From positions 1 through 37,642 of the forward strand of contig CAUDNR010004539.1 in NCBI GenBank assembly GCA_958430865.1: a stretch of DNA of 37,642 nucleotides, read 5' to 3'. Under the pieces are notes generated by a model. That model saw only the letters and a program-made list of their open reading frames with translations, made no database searches and was not told the origin of the DNA. Source of the stretch: Entrophospora sp. SA101. Taxonomy: Eukaryota > Glomeromycota > Glomeromycetes > Entrophosporales > Entrophosporaceae. Position numbers and translations under genes: made by a program. Below are positions 24,078-34,374 of the stretch, one piece after another. The first letter of the stretch is position 1; every line of letters begins with the position of its first letter.

Positions 24078-24756
24078 AGTAATAGGGCTTCTATTCGAAT
24101 AAAACAATTAATTCGAATAAGAAAAAATTATTTCTAATTCGAATAAAATCGATTCGAATAAGAAAAATGATTCGAATAAAAAAATTAATTCGAATAAAAT
24201 CGAATAAGAAAATTAATTCGAATAAGGAAATTAACTCAAATAAGGAAATTAATTTGAATAAAGCAAAATAATTCGAAAAAATTAATTCGGATAAAACAAA
24301 TAATTAAAGTCCAAGCTCACTGGAAAGATTGCTATTTATTAAAAGAAACATGAATCTTGTTTCAGTCTTTCCTTATTAGTTTCATTTTTAATTTCAATTT
24401 TTATAATAATAAAATCAATATTAAACCTTGTTGTATATATAGTTTGAATATTTAAGTAATTGAACAACCCATGATTCCAAATAATCTAATAAAATGAATG
24501 AACAGACCCAATATTCCAATAATGAATAAACAAATAATTTGAATAAAACAAATAATTTGAATAAAGTGAATTAAATTTTTAATTCGAATATACTTTTAAA
24601 TTCGAATAAACTTTTTGATATTAATTCAAATTAAATTTTTAATTCGAATAAACTTTTTTAATTCGAATAAATTTTTATTCAAATAATTATTCAAATTAAA
24701 GGTCAACTGTATTACGAATAATTCGAATAAGAATTTGTATTACGAATAGAAGCCCC
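24078..24756. mobile_element. 679-bp TTCGAAT non-autonomous element with 10-bp TSD
   Basis: An exact direct repeat AACTCTAGAT lies at 24068-24077 and 24757-24766. Just inside, GGGCTTCTATTCG (24085-24097) is matched by its reverse complement CGAATAGAAGCCC (24743-24755). The interior is almost entirely ATTCGAATAA-type subterminal motifs in both orientations, with no coding capacity. GGGC termini, dense short subterminal motifs and an 8-10 bp duplication suggest a hAT-type MITE, though 10 bp is longer than the usual 8. It interrupts sequence that continues as TLDHSTSEIGSFLKS downstream. Confidence 0.75.
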
Positions 24757-24879
24757 AACTCTAGATCATAGTACTTCTGAAATTGGTTCATTTCTAAAAA
24801 GTAATAAAATTTTTGACTTTTTCACCACATGTCTTCCTGTTGTTAAAGTAAGTTGAAAAAAGATTACTTCTGGTGACCT

Positions 24880-25215
24880 ACAATATCCAACACCTGTACG
24901 GCAGAGTTAGTTTGCTTTACTGTCTAGTTAATTCCTGCGGTTGTTGTTTAGAGCAAGTTGTAGGCTATCCTATTTGATGCATTGTTCATCTGTGCGCTTT
25001 CTCATTGTAGTTCACACCTGCGTTCTTTCCTCTAGCATATTGGATGTATTGCTTCCTAACCTGCAGAACGAAGCATAGCAATTATGTTATGTACCTCTCT
25101 GTGGTGGATGCTTGGTAGGGATTTTGGGAGCTACCCTCTTTGACACATTATTTGTCCACTGAGGCAAACCTTCTCATTGTAGCTTACACCTTCCGCTCTC
25201 TAACCAGAAAGCATC
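24880..25215. repeat. GC-richer segment with a ~165-bp spaced direct duplication
   Basis: GCTATCCTATTTGATGCATT (about 24965) and GCTACCCTCTTTGACACATT (about 25130) start two similar blocks. Each also contains TTCTCATTGTAG followed by TTCACACCT or CTTACACCTTCC. Similarity covers about 80 bp per copy. Base composition is visibly higher in GC than the flanks. No open frame persists on either strand, so it may be a noncoding RNA-like or transposon-derived segment. Confidence 0.5.
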
Positions 25216-26369
25216 GCATCAAGCCAATATTTTTGTTTTATTCTTGCATGACTTTGACTTTTGTGTTTTTCTTTTGTGGAGCTAATAATAATTTCATTAT
25301 TTGACTTTTTATAAGGATGGATTTTGAAAATCAAATTGTAAATTACTTTCAGTTGAATGATTATACTAAATGGAGTGTATTTGAAGTCCTGCACTACATA
25401 TCAAATGAGTGATATTGATGACTCCTTAAAAAGACAATTAGAAATTTTATCTGATCACAAAAGTCTTCTCCTGGCAGCAAGAAACAAGACCATCAAGCTT
25501 CTTGAAAATCTGCAGGAAACCCTGACAAAATGAAGAGAGATTTTGAATTTCATTGAAAGTAAAGATCTAAAATTTGCTAAGGTTTGTAACACTGATCTAT
25601 TGTGTGTATTTTATGATTAAGGATTAATTTTTAATATATTATCATAGAATTGATATAAAGTAAACGTTGAATTAAGTATCATTACAGATAAAACAGTTAT
25701 GGCAGGAAAAATTTGCAAGAGTAGGTATTTGCTAATTATTTATTAAATTCTTGGAACATAAACCAATCGGATAATTTCATTGAGATCTCTTGATATACTC
25801 TAGTCTTCGAATAACAATCATGATATCAGTGGTTCTGAAAATCAAGATTCTAGAACAGAAACACAGAATACAATTAATAATGAACAGGAAGATGAATATG
25901 TAGCTGCTGATGAAAGTAGGGTTAGTAAAATTTGTTTCTGGTAATATTTTCTGTTGGTATTTTGGGAAAAATAATGATTTTTTATTTTCTATAGACAATG
26001 TGTGTCAAGGATATCCTTGAAGGCTCAATTCAAGTTTCATCTGTTGTAAATGAAGGCACAGAGATCTTTTTAAATAAATTCCCTGCAACCTTTATAATAG
26101 ATTTACATCCAAATTCAAAATTTTTGATACTCTTGGATTCAGACCTTCAAAAAAAGCCTTGCATGAAATTTTCAATGAAATTGATAGCTATATTACAGAT
26201 GATATCCACAAATTTCTCACAGTGTTTTTCAACAAAGATCTTACTGCATGAGGTTGGGATAATGTCATAAATAATATGGATTTTAATGCACATGAATCGG
26301 AACTTCTAAAAAATAAATTCAAGAAATGTTACCAAAATTGTAAGCATCAGGAAATTAATTTAGTGTAAA

Positions 26370-26437
26370 CTTGCATAAATCTTACGATGCCGACGTAATA
26401 TTGTGTAAATCTTACAGTGCCAACGTAAGTTTTACAC
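26370..26437. repeat. 31-bp tandem pair overlapping a hairpin
   Basis: 26370-26400 and 26401-26431 are two copies of a 31-bp unit around TAAATCTTAC..TGCC.ACGTAA. The second copy also opens a hairpin: GTGTAAATCTTAC (26403-26415), a 9-nt loop, and GTAAGTTTTACAC (26425-26437), matching at 12 of 13 positions. It lies just inside the donor end of the large intron. Confidence 0.6.
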
Positions 26438-26598
26438 TTTTTTATTATTAAACTTACAATTGACACGTGTAAAATTTTTTTATATTTTCCGGATGAGGAT
26501 TAGATAGAATTTATGCAATTGATTTTATTAATATTTGTACAATTTTAATGATTTTTCATTATTTTAGTTTAAAAGCATTTTTGCTGGAGTTTTTAAAT

Positions 26599-26742
26599 CA
26601 GGGTTGGTAAATTTACTGGTCCATTGAGAGCTGATAGACTTTGGACTGGTCCATTGCCATCAATAAAATACTAAATATGGTTACTAATGGACCCAATTGA
26701 TCACCAATAGACCACCAATGGACCTCAAATTTGCCAACCCCG
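26599..26742. mobile_element. 144-bp hAT-type MITE
   Basis: The left terminus CAGGGTTGGTAAATTT and the reverse complement of the right terminus CGGGGTTGGCAAATTT match at 14 of 16 positions. The similarity extends inward through GGTCCATTG. Flanking 8-mers TTTTAAAT (26591-26598) and GTTTAAAT (26743-26750) differ at one base, as expected for an aged 8-bp duplication. CAGGG termini and 8-bp duplications are hAT hallmarks. Several internal GGTCCATTG/CAATGGACC copies act as subterminal motifs. No coding sequence. Confidence 0.8.
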
Positions 26743-27208
26743 GTTTAAATCCATTGAGGGATATTACACTCCTCAAAAAACCACATCTTAATCAATTCAT
26801 ACACCCTATAATTGATTTGACACTATGGATTTTTTCCAAAGTTAATTACATATAGTAAGTAACTTGAACCTATATTTTCTACATAGATTATATATAGTAC
26901 AAATAAAATATTCATATTATATAGTGGAGAAATACCTCTGGGCTCAAAACATGGACTGATGGAGTAGGATTTCTAAACAATGTCATGAACTACCTGATAG
27001 TTTGTAATGAGGGAGCTAGACTGGGTGCACCACAAAAAAAATGCATTGATGATGACATCAAAATGCAGGCAGCATGGCTGCATTATCGTCATAGAAGAAG
27101 CTGATGCATGCTGACAACTCTTTACCAACTTACAAGTATATGGTTTAACAGCATTTAAGACCAAATTATCACTTACCATGATGGATTTTAGAAGTATACA
27201 ATGCATTA

Positions 27209-27277
27209 CGATCAGACCTCCATAAATGCACCCTCCTTGGGACCAAGGGACAGCATGCATTTATGGAGGTCTGACTG
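27209..27277. mobile_element. 69-bp TA-flanked pogo/mariner-type MITE
   Basis: The left end CGATCAGACCTCCATAAATG and the reverse complement of the right end CAGTCAGACCTCCATAAATG differ only at positions 2-3, and pairing continues into GCA. TA dinucleotides (27207-27208 and 27278-27279) flank it. The centre adds a second palindrome, CCTTGG-GA-CCAAGG. Start CAGT plus a TA target is typical of the Tc1/mariner-pogo superfamily. It is almost nothing but its two ends. Confidence 0.75.
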
Positions 27278-27587
27278 TACATAAATTTATATTAAAATAT
27301 TTATATAATCTGAAAGTTAATAAATTCAATTTTAGGTGTTCATTGGTTATCTGAGGTTGATCATTTCGACCTATCAAAAGATTGTATTGACATGCCAAAC
27401 TTTGTTTGGTTATATGAAGGCAGTAGTCAAATAGGTTGCAAAACATATAATAATAATAAAATTCAGATGATCTGCATCATAATCAAAATTTATAATTGAA
27501 TGCCTCCACAGCAATATACAGTATTCAAATGAAAAAACTATTGAGGAGGCTTGTGTGGCTCCATTGTTACATAAGGAACAGCTTTAA

Positions 27588-28355
27588 ATCATCATCTACT
27601 TTTCTTTTTAGCATATAAAAGTCTAATGAAATTGAAAATGATGGTTAGTGCATGCACATTTGATTTGACAGAAAAATTCAGCCATTAATTTTTGGCATCA
27701 TAAGGACACAAGCAATTATCATACAATATTCTGCATGTTAAATGTTGTATGAAATGTTTTGTTATTTGGTTGACTTTTGCTAAATAAATTTTCATATAAC
27801 ATTCAATGAGCTTATTTTATAGCTGCTGAACCTTGGCTGAAATTATTTTTTTTTAATTTTATCTGCTTCAATGTAGTTAACATAGTCGAAAATTTGATAT
27901 AATGAGAAATCACAATTTCCTACACCAACATTCTTACTAACTTTGGTTATTCTCCATCTTCTCACAAGATAAAACCTAAATCATTCATTAGATGATACTT
28001 TATGTTCTAATTAACAAAGTTATTGAATAGTTGAAACCAATTTAGATTTATCAATTCCAAATTTTGCTTTGTAATCTTTATTAAAGAAGTATTGGTAATA
28101 AAATGTGGGGTGATATCACGATAATCTATTACTATGTATAGTAGTAATAGTAAGTGAAGCCTTTGAACTAGAGATTTTTTTTTTGCTTTTTAATTCTAGA
28201 TTTAATCGGATTATAGGGCTTGTAAAACTACTTTCTGCTTGATTGTGTGTTTTGAATTTTATCTAAATACTTGTATTCGTTTGTTCAAAGAAATTCGTAC
28301 GACGATCTGATCAAAAAAATTTTAAAAAATTAAAAAATTTTTTTTGATAAAAATT
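27588..28355. other. Intergenic, presumed QCR2 promoter region
   Basis: AT-rich, no coding signal. A T/A-rich block (28310-28350) directly precedes the QCR2 start codon. No recognisable regulatory box was identified with confidence. Confidence 0.4.
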
Positions 28356-30221
28356 ATGTTTCGTGCTTGTTGTAAAATACCATCAAACAATAAAATATTG
28401 TCTTTTCCTATTACCAGCCTGTTGATAAATCGTAAATATGCTGCTAGTGCTGCAATTTCTCCAATTACAGTCACAAAGTCAAAAACTGGAATAACAACTG
28501 TTTCAATTAAAGGTGAGGAGAAGGCTTATCTATATATGCTTTATTGATACACATATTGATAATTTTTTGTTTGGTATGTACATATTACAATCCTAAGCTA
28601 TATGATTTTAATTATATATATATTGCACATGTATTTCCAATAAAGATAGCACACCAGCTTCTTCTGTTTCCTTAGTTGTAAAGGCTGGTCCTCGTTATGA
28701 AACCATTAATAAAATTGGAGCAGCGCATTATTTAAAAAATTTTGCTTTTAAGGTTAGGATTTTAATTTAAAAATAGATAACGTGAATATAAATTTATATG
28801 ATTTTAATTTCTTTAAAATGATAGAACACCACAAATAAAACTGCTTTTCGTATAACACGTGAAACAGAATTGCTTGGTGGTGTATTAGCAGCCAGTTTAA
28901 CAAGAGAAAATTTAATTCTTACTGCAGAATTTTTGCCAGATAATCTGTATGTAAATCTTTTTTCATATGAAATTGTAAGATCTTTATTTATTTTATTCAT
29001 TTATCATTTGGAAGAAAAATTTATCAATGATAACAATCAATTAGTAATAATAATGATTAATTTTTTTTCACTATCTCCTTTTGATACTTATAGTGAATAT
29101 TTTTTGGGTGTATTATCTGATGTAATTTTCAACACAAAGTATGAACCACACGAATTTAAAGAAGTGAAACAAAGTGTTGCATTTGAGAGAAGTATTGCAG
29201 AAGCAACTCCGGAAGTTTTAGCTTTAGAAGCAGCGCATGAAGCTGCATTTCGTGATGGACTTGGAAATCTACTTTTTGCAAATTCCACTACAAAAATCAA
29301 GAGTAATGAAGATGTTATAGCATATGCTAATAAAGTTTACACAGCTCCAAATATCACTATTATTGGTACTGGTGTTGATCATGACAAGTTGACAGCTTTA
29401 ACAGAAAATCTATTTAAAGATATAAGTCATGCAGTGCCAGCTACACCAATCGCTTCCAAATATTTTGGTGGTGAGGTTAGATTGGCTAGTGGAAATGATA
29501 TAAATCATTATATACTTGCATTTGAGGGTGCACCAGCAGGAACACCTGATTTTTATACTCTTCAGATTCTTAGATCGTTATTAGATGGAGATAAACACAC
29601 AAAGTGGGGTGATGGCGTTACTAAACTTTCTCAAACAGCAAATAAACTTGATACTAAAACCAGCACTTTCAACACAGGGTATTCAGATGCAGGTATTTTT
29701 GGTGTATACTACTCAGCAGCTAAACCAACATCAATATATTCAGCTGCTCGTGCTACTGTTGAACAGTTACAACATGTTGCAAAAGGTGTTGATAAAGATG
29801 AATTCCAAAGAGCCTTTGCAAAAGCAAAATATAGCACTGCAATTTCTTATGATACACGTTATTCTAAAACTGTGATCTTGGGCAGTCAGGTATTATAACT
29901 ATTTACTTATAATTAATTAATTATTCAATTAATTGATTATTTAATTATTATTTTTTTAGGTTTTATCTTCTGCAAAAATTGTTTCTGCTTCTGAAGCAGT
30001 ATCAGAATATGATCATATCAAAGAAACAGATGTTACAGAAGTAATTATTAAAAAAATATATCATATTTTGATAATTAAATAATAATGATAATAATAATTT
30101 TTTTCCTATTGGAACATGTATATAATTATAGATTGCCAATAGAATTTTGTCAAGTAAACCTACTGCTGTGGCACTTGGAGACATAGCTACCTTACCATAT
30201 GCTGATGCTCTATCTCTTTAA
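28356..30221 (+). CDS. QCR2: Cytochrome bc1 complex core protein 2 (complex III)
   Basis: Core subunit 2 of mitochondrial ubiquinol-cytochrome c reductase, on the matrix side of the inner membrane. It is an M16-peptidase-fold protein without protease activity. Exons: 28356-28512, 28646-28752, 28825-28946, 29094-29889, 29960-30040, 30132-30221. All join in frame to give 450 aa. The N-terminus is a likely presequence rich in Arg/Ser and hydrophobics (MFRACCKIPSNNK, ending near RKYAASA). M16 N-domain marks follow: SLVVKAGPRYET, KNFAFKNTTNKTAFR and ETELLGGVLAASLTRENL. The zinc-binding HxxEH of active M16 enzymes is absent, as expected for core 2. The C-domain includes LAFEGAPAGTPDFYTL, NTGYSDAGIFGVYYSA and a terminal VALGDIATLPYADALSL as in fungal QCR2. 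Met 28356 is chosen over the in-frame Met at 28344 because it starts a better presequence. Intact. Confidence 0.95.
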
Positions 30222-30268
30222 TTAAAATTCTGTTATTAAGATGTGAATTCAAATTCATATTTAAATTA

Positions 30269-30274
30269 AATAAA
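30269..30274 (+). terminator. Poly(A) signal of QCR2
   Basis: AATAAA 48 bases after the QCR2 stop codon, within an AT-rich 3' flank. Confidence 0.55.
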
Positions 30275-30884
30275 GACGAATAGAAATAATTATTATTCAA
30301 TATTAAATTTTTATTTAAAGTTGTCACTACATTCCTTGGGTTATATGAGATCATGTATTACTAAACTGATATCAGTTCCATCCCACACTTTTTAAAGATG
30401 ATGGTTAACATTATTATTTTTTTGTTTTGTATAACAAATTCCAACTAATTTCATCTGCATTATAGGGGAGATTATCTTTGTAGAGGACAAATAGGAGATT
30501 ATGATGTTCGCAATTAAATTGAATTTAAAGATTACAATCTAAACCAGGGACAATAATGAATTTATTGGCTAATTGCGACATCCTTAACATAAATAGACTA
30601 ATTCATCGACAGCCAAGATGATTCTTACTCTTAATAGTAAGATCGTTAACCTTTATTATTACCAAAAAAAAAATGTAACCTATCTATGTAACATGATAAT
30701 CAAAAGTTTTTTTTTATGCGACCAGGATTCTAGTAATTTTTGTGACCATTTTGTTGATTGAATATGAAAATTGACAGTCGATGACCATCTTAATAGTAAA
30801 ACACATAAAGCTAATAAACATCAACATCAACATCAACGTCAACTTCAATAAACGCTTTACCTCTCTTTTTTCTTCTGAGTCTAA
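30275..30884. other. Intergenic, no gene seen
   Basis: AT-rich with no exon. A short CAACAT/CAACGT hexamer repeat lies near 30817-30846. Confidence 0.45.
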
Positions 30885-31260
30885 AAAGCTATAATTCGTG
30901 ATTTAATTGAAGCCTTTGCTATAGCATTTTTGAAGTGCCCATGAAAAGTTTGCAAGCACATATCCTTCTTGTCCTGGATGTCCTCTTTTTCATGCCTGTC
31001 AAATTTTTGATCCAAATTTTATTTGCTTAATGATATAATTTCAAGAATTAAATGACTCATCTAATGTTTTATTAAATGAATGGGCAATTTATTGTGGATC
31101 CACGTTTGATATAAATTTTGGAAATTAGCTTAGATGAATACTGGTTAAATATGGCCAGAAATTTACCCAATCTGTCTCAAATAGCATTGGACCATATATG
31201 GTTACCAATTTCTTCTTGTAGTGTAGAACGAAATTTTTCTAAATGTAATTTTTAGGCAAA
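30885..31260 (+). pseudogene. hAT transposase C-terminal relic
   Basis: Fragments in shifting frames: GCPLFHACQIFDPNF near 30970, then ELNDSSNVLLNEWAIYCGS near 31045-31100, then EYWLNMARNLPNLSQIA and WLPISSCSVERNFSKCN to a stop near 31250. The last part is the hAT C-terminal dimerisation domain (YW..MA...PNLS.IA...L..P.SS.SVER.FS). At least two frame changes and internal stops make it inactive. It may or may not derive from the same family as the N-terminal relic at 23052. Confidence 0.8.
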
Positions 31261-33182
31261 CTTTACCTGAAGAGTCTTTACACTATTTAAATATGTTTTA
31301 TTATTAATGGCAGTTTAAATGTTTTACAAATAATTAAAATTATAATGCAGAATTACTGCAGAATGCATTGATATTATAACGAATTGCGCAGAATATAGTG
31401 TTTTTTAATATTAATATTAATGCACTTTTAGCAATCCACTTCATCGCCGCAGAAAATCATCATCCCTGATTCTAAACATTTGTAAATCAATAAATGTAAA
31501 ATTATTAATAAATAAAATAACTTTAAATCACTTTCTTTTCTTTCATGTTGCCTATCATTTAATTAAAAAAAAAACAAGTCAAATAAAAGCATTAGAAAAT
31601 TTCTATGATGCACACAAATTGTGCATTTTATGGTCTAAACTAAGCATAGCATTTATTCTAAGCTTAACCTAGAAAACACTAGATTATTATAACTCATTTT
31701 CCTTTGACAGTCTTGTCTGTTCAGAGATCATGGTAGATGGATCAAATTGAAATAGTTGAATATTTCAAGTAACATGAGTTTTGGATATTAAATGACATGA
31801 TTAAAAAATCAAGAGAATTGGTGCAAGTCACAAAGACACAAATTTAGTGTGTAGTCATGTGAAAATCTTTTGGTAATAAAGGTGATAACAATACATCTAC
31901 AAATAAAAATTACAAGTTCAATAATTAATCAATTATCATTTGCTATTAAACAATAAATGAAATATTATATTTAATGCTTCTGTCAAAATTGATAAATGCT
32001 ACCCAAGAATAATAAATATTTTCCTGATCTTCTCTTTTTTCCTATTAAAATGCCAAGTAAAATAAATGAAACTCTTATCTTTTGGTTTTTTCTTTGTATA
32101 AATTATATTAAAGGATATACATGCTTATTATCTATTTACCATACACAACTAATTATATATATATAATTGATAGTGATATTCTGTATCTTTAAATTGAATG
32201 TTAAGTCTAATATCACTTCACTTAGCAAATTATCAATTAAACAATAAAAACGATTGTTTTGTATTTATTATATATTGTTACCCGATCTTATTTATTTACC
32301 ATTATTTTGATTTTATCTTATCTACATTACGTGATATTATTATTTATTATATTAATTATTTATTACTTATTTATTGACATTGTATTTCAACATACACATT
32401 TACATAGTACTATGCTGACTAAGTTGACGAGGTACAATATTAGTCTTAGCCATAAACATCATCAATGTCAATAAAGTAGCACTCTGATTAGAGAATATGG
32501 ATATAAAGGATGCACTTTTGAGAATAACATTCCTTACTAGTTTCAACTAATCAAATAATGCCCAAACCTATTCACTAGTAAATGCCCTATTCAGTTTTTA
32601 TTTTTATTGTCAATTAATTCACGCTTCCCAAAAATTAATTGATACTATATAATTATAATGTTAAATGGTGATGAGAAAATTACTAATGATATTGTATTGT
32701 TTTTAATGTAACCATGTATGAGGTGGATGTCTTAAATGGATTATGTTAAAGGATACCACATGACACATCCTCAAATTGCATTGCATGATTTTACTGTTGG
32801 TGTTCCCTAATAATAAAATCTTGATAAGTCATATTAACTTTTCATTATTTGCCTAATATTACTAATACTAATGCTAATACTATGCTAATATTATTATTGT
32901 CTGACCAATTATGATTTTTGTGTTTTATCATTCAAAATGGAAAATTTCTATGCAGAAGAGTATCAATATGATGATGGTGACAATAATGGTGGTGTTGTTG
33001 ATGATAATTTTACATGTGAATGAATAAACATTTCCAATACAAGGTCCAATATTCATTGGCTTCAAGTTCCAATGCTTTAAGTGGTGGTTCCAAAAAACCT
33101 TTAAAAAACGAATCGTAACATATGGTTTTGTGTGGAAGTATTTTGAAATGAATTTGTAATTTGCAAATTAAAAAAAAAAAAT
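31261..33182. other. Long gene-free AT-rich stretch
   Basis: No supported gene. A 71-codon open frame at 32259-32474 is Leu/Ile/Tyr-rich from AT bias. A 28-codon frame from 32938 (MENFYAEEYQYDDGDNN) has protein-like composition but no context. CAGAAT repeats near 31346-31395 and a 7-bp stem (ATGCACA/TGTGCAT, about 31610) are minor. Confidence 0.4.
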
Positions 33183-33302
33183 TTAGTTGACTAAAAATAA
33201 TCAACTAAATAATCAACTAAAATAGTTGACTAAAATAGTCAACTAAAATAACTAACTAATAGTTGACTAAAGAAATTTTGACCAACTAGTAGTCAACTAA
33301 GA
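33183..33302. repeat. TAGTTGACTAAA motifs in both orientations
   Basis: About ten copies of AGTTGACTAAA or its complement TTTAGTCAACT alternate orientation over 120 bp. The array ends at GGGGCGATTCCAACC, which looks like a terminal motif. This resembles the subterminal arrays of hAT-type non-autonomous elements (compare 24078-24756 and 26599-26742). The opposite terminus was not found. Confidence 0.6.
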
Positions 33303-33460
33303 ATTTTTTGGGGCGATTCCAACCTCTAGGCAATAAAGCTTCTTCTAAGGCTTGATTTTTAAAGCAAATGATAGGAAATTCTTAAGTACATAACCAATGA
33401 TAATAGGAATTTTTTTTTTACTGACTGTACCAAGGTTTGGGGAATATTTTGCTTACTCAA

Positions 33461-33643
33461 TCAGCCAATAATTATACCTCCAATCATAAACCAAATAAAT
33501 ATTTGCAAATTATCACAGTTTCCAAATCTTCTCCAATAAGTTTCCCTGTCAACTTCCTCTTCTTTAGCTACTTTAAATTTGCTTTCTTCTTCAGGAGTAA
33601 TTTTTCCTGCACTTTTTTTCACAGTTTTTGCCTGTAGCCTCTC
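33461..33643 (-). pseudogene. Possible exon with a C-terminal membrane helix
   Basis: Unrecognised. After a potential TTGACAG acceptor, an open frame reads KEERLQAKTVKKSAGKITP, EEESKFKVAKEEEVDRETYW and ends LQIFIWFMIGGIIIG and stop. A charged, probably helical segment followed by one terminal hydrophobic helix would fit a tail-anchored or peripheral membrane protein. No further exon was found upstream on this strand. Confidence 0.3.
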
Positions 33644-34221
33644 CTCCTTCTGTCAAACCTGCTTTATAAGACTAGTAGTTTGTAGATATTTTCTTGTTAC
33701 CTTCTCTATCTTTATACTACAGTTTTTGACAAATTAACTAAATACCCCCAATTACGAAAAACCAAATACAGCTAAAATGATTTTCTAGTATAGACATGTC
33801 CAAAGTCGTTATAAAAAAAGAATACTGGTTGATATTATAAGAGAGAAAATTTTATATTTTTAAAATTCAAAGTTGAGGTCTTTTATTTGTTCATGAAATA
33901 TAAGAATTGTATAAAGTTAGCATAATTTGATAAATGATTAATTTATTACTTATTACAATTCTGCCATGACTTCTGTCACTATATGCTTACAAGAATTTAT
34001 TGCCCTTGATAATGAAAAACCATTTGCTGGATACTAAACAAATCAATGACTACATCCTGTGCAAGTGGGTATGGTGGGTATGGTGGAGTATAGCCTTCAT
34101 AGATACACTCTAACAATTGTCACAGTACACATCCCTTGAGATGAACAACCATTATATGGTCTTTGACATCTATCAATCTCATGCTAATAGAATAAATTCA
34201 TAAAATGATATTGTGACTCAA

Positions 34222-34374
34222 TCAAGAAGGACCAAATACACTGATTTTTACTTGTTTGAACTGGTTGATAATTTATTTGCACATGATCTGCTTGAAGGCT
34301 TGTATGATGACAAAATTTATAATACTATTGAGGATATAAGGAGTTATTGGGCTGATAAAAAGAAATGGAATTAA
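34222..34374 (+). pseudogene. Short protein-like fragment, unknown
   Basis: An open stretch with coding-like composition (RRTKYTDFYLFELVDNLF, LLEGLYDDKIYNTIEDI, YWADKKKWN) ends at TAA. The following 150 bp also contain text such as KQHKGYPFISVE and MIISSDLFGANQNEL interrupted by stops. It is probably the remains of a transposon or gene. I cannot name the family. Confidence 0.3.

Larger units (their letters stand above)
25405..27587 (+). pseudogene. Degenerate multi-exon gene of unknown function
   Basis: Unrecognised protein. Exons: 25405-25581 (coiled-coil-like, MSDIDDSLKRQLEIL and LLENLQETLTK), 25688-25720 (IKQLWQEKFAR), 25804-25920 (Ser/Asn/Glu-rich, NNNHDISGSENQDS), 25995-26339 (VKDILEGSIQVSSVVNEG, then after a frameshift LGFRPSKKALHEIFNEI and GWDNVINNMDFNAHES), and 27336 onward (VHWLSEVDHFDLSKDC, MPNFVWLYEGSS). 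A last piece near 27533-27587 reads SNEKTIEEACVAPLLHKE and stop. Donors and acceptors fit, and phases close across the first three introns. The 26340-27335 intron also closes (phase 1) once the exon 4 frameshift is allowed. Two in-frame TGA codons (25531 area and 26249 area) and one frameshift disable it. Both TGAs stand where CGA would fit, consistent with C-to-T decay. The large intron holds two small transposons. Confidence 0.5.

Noticed and set aside
26973..27260. 95-codon minus-strand frame with Cys/His residues
   Set aside because: Spans the pogo-type MITE and intron sequence. The Cys/His content has no finger spacing.
29088..29300. 70-codon minus-strand frame
   Set aside because: Antisense shadow of QCR2 exon 4.
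32938..33023. Short frame MENFYAEEYQYDDGDNN
   Set aside because: Only 28 codons, partly from a GAT/GGT repeat, with no splice context.
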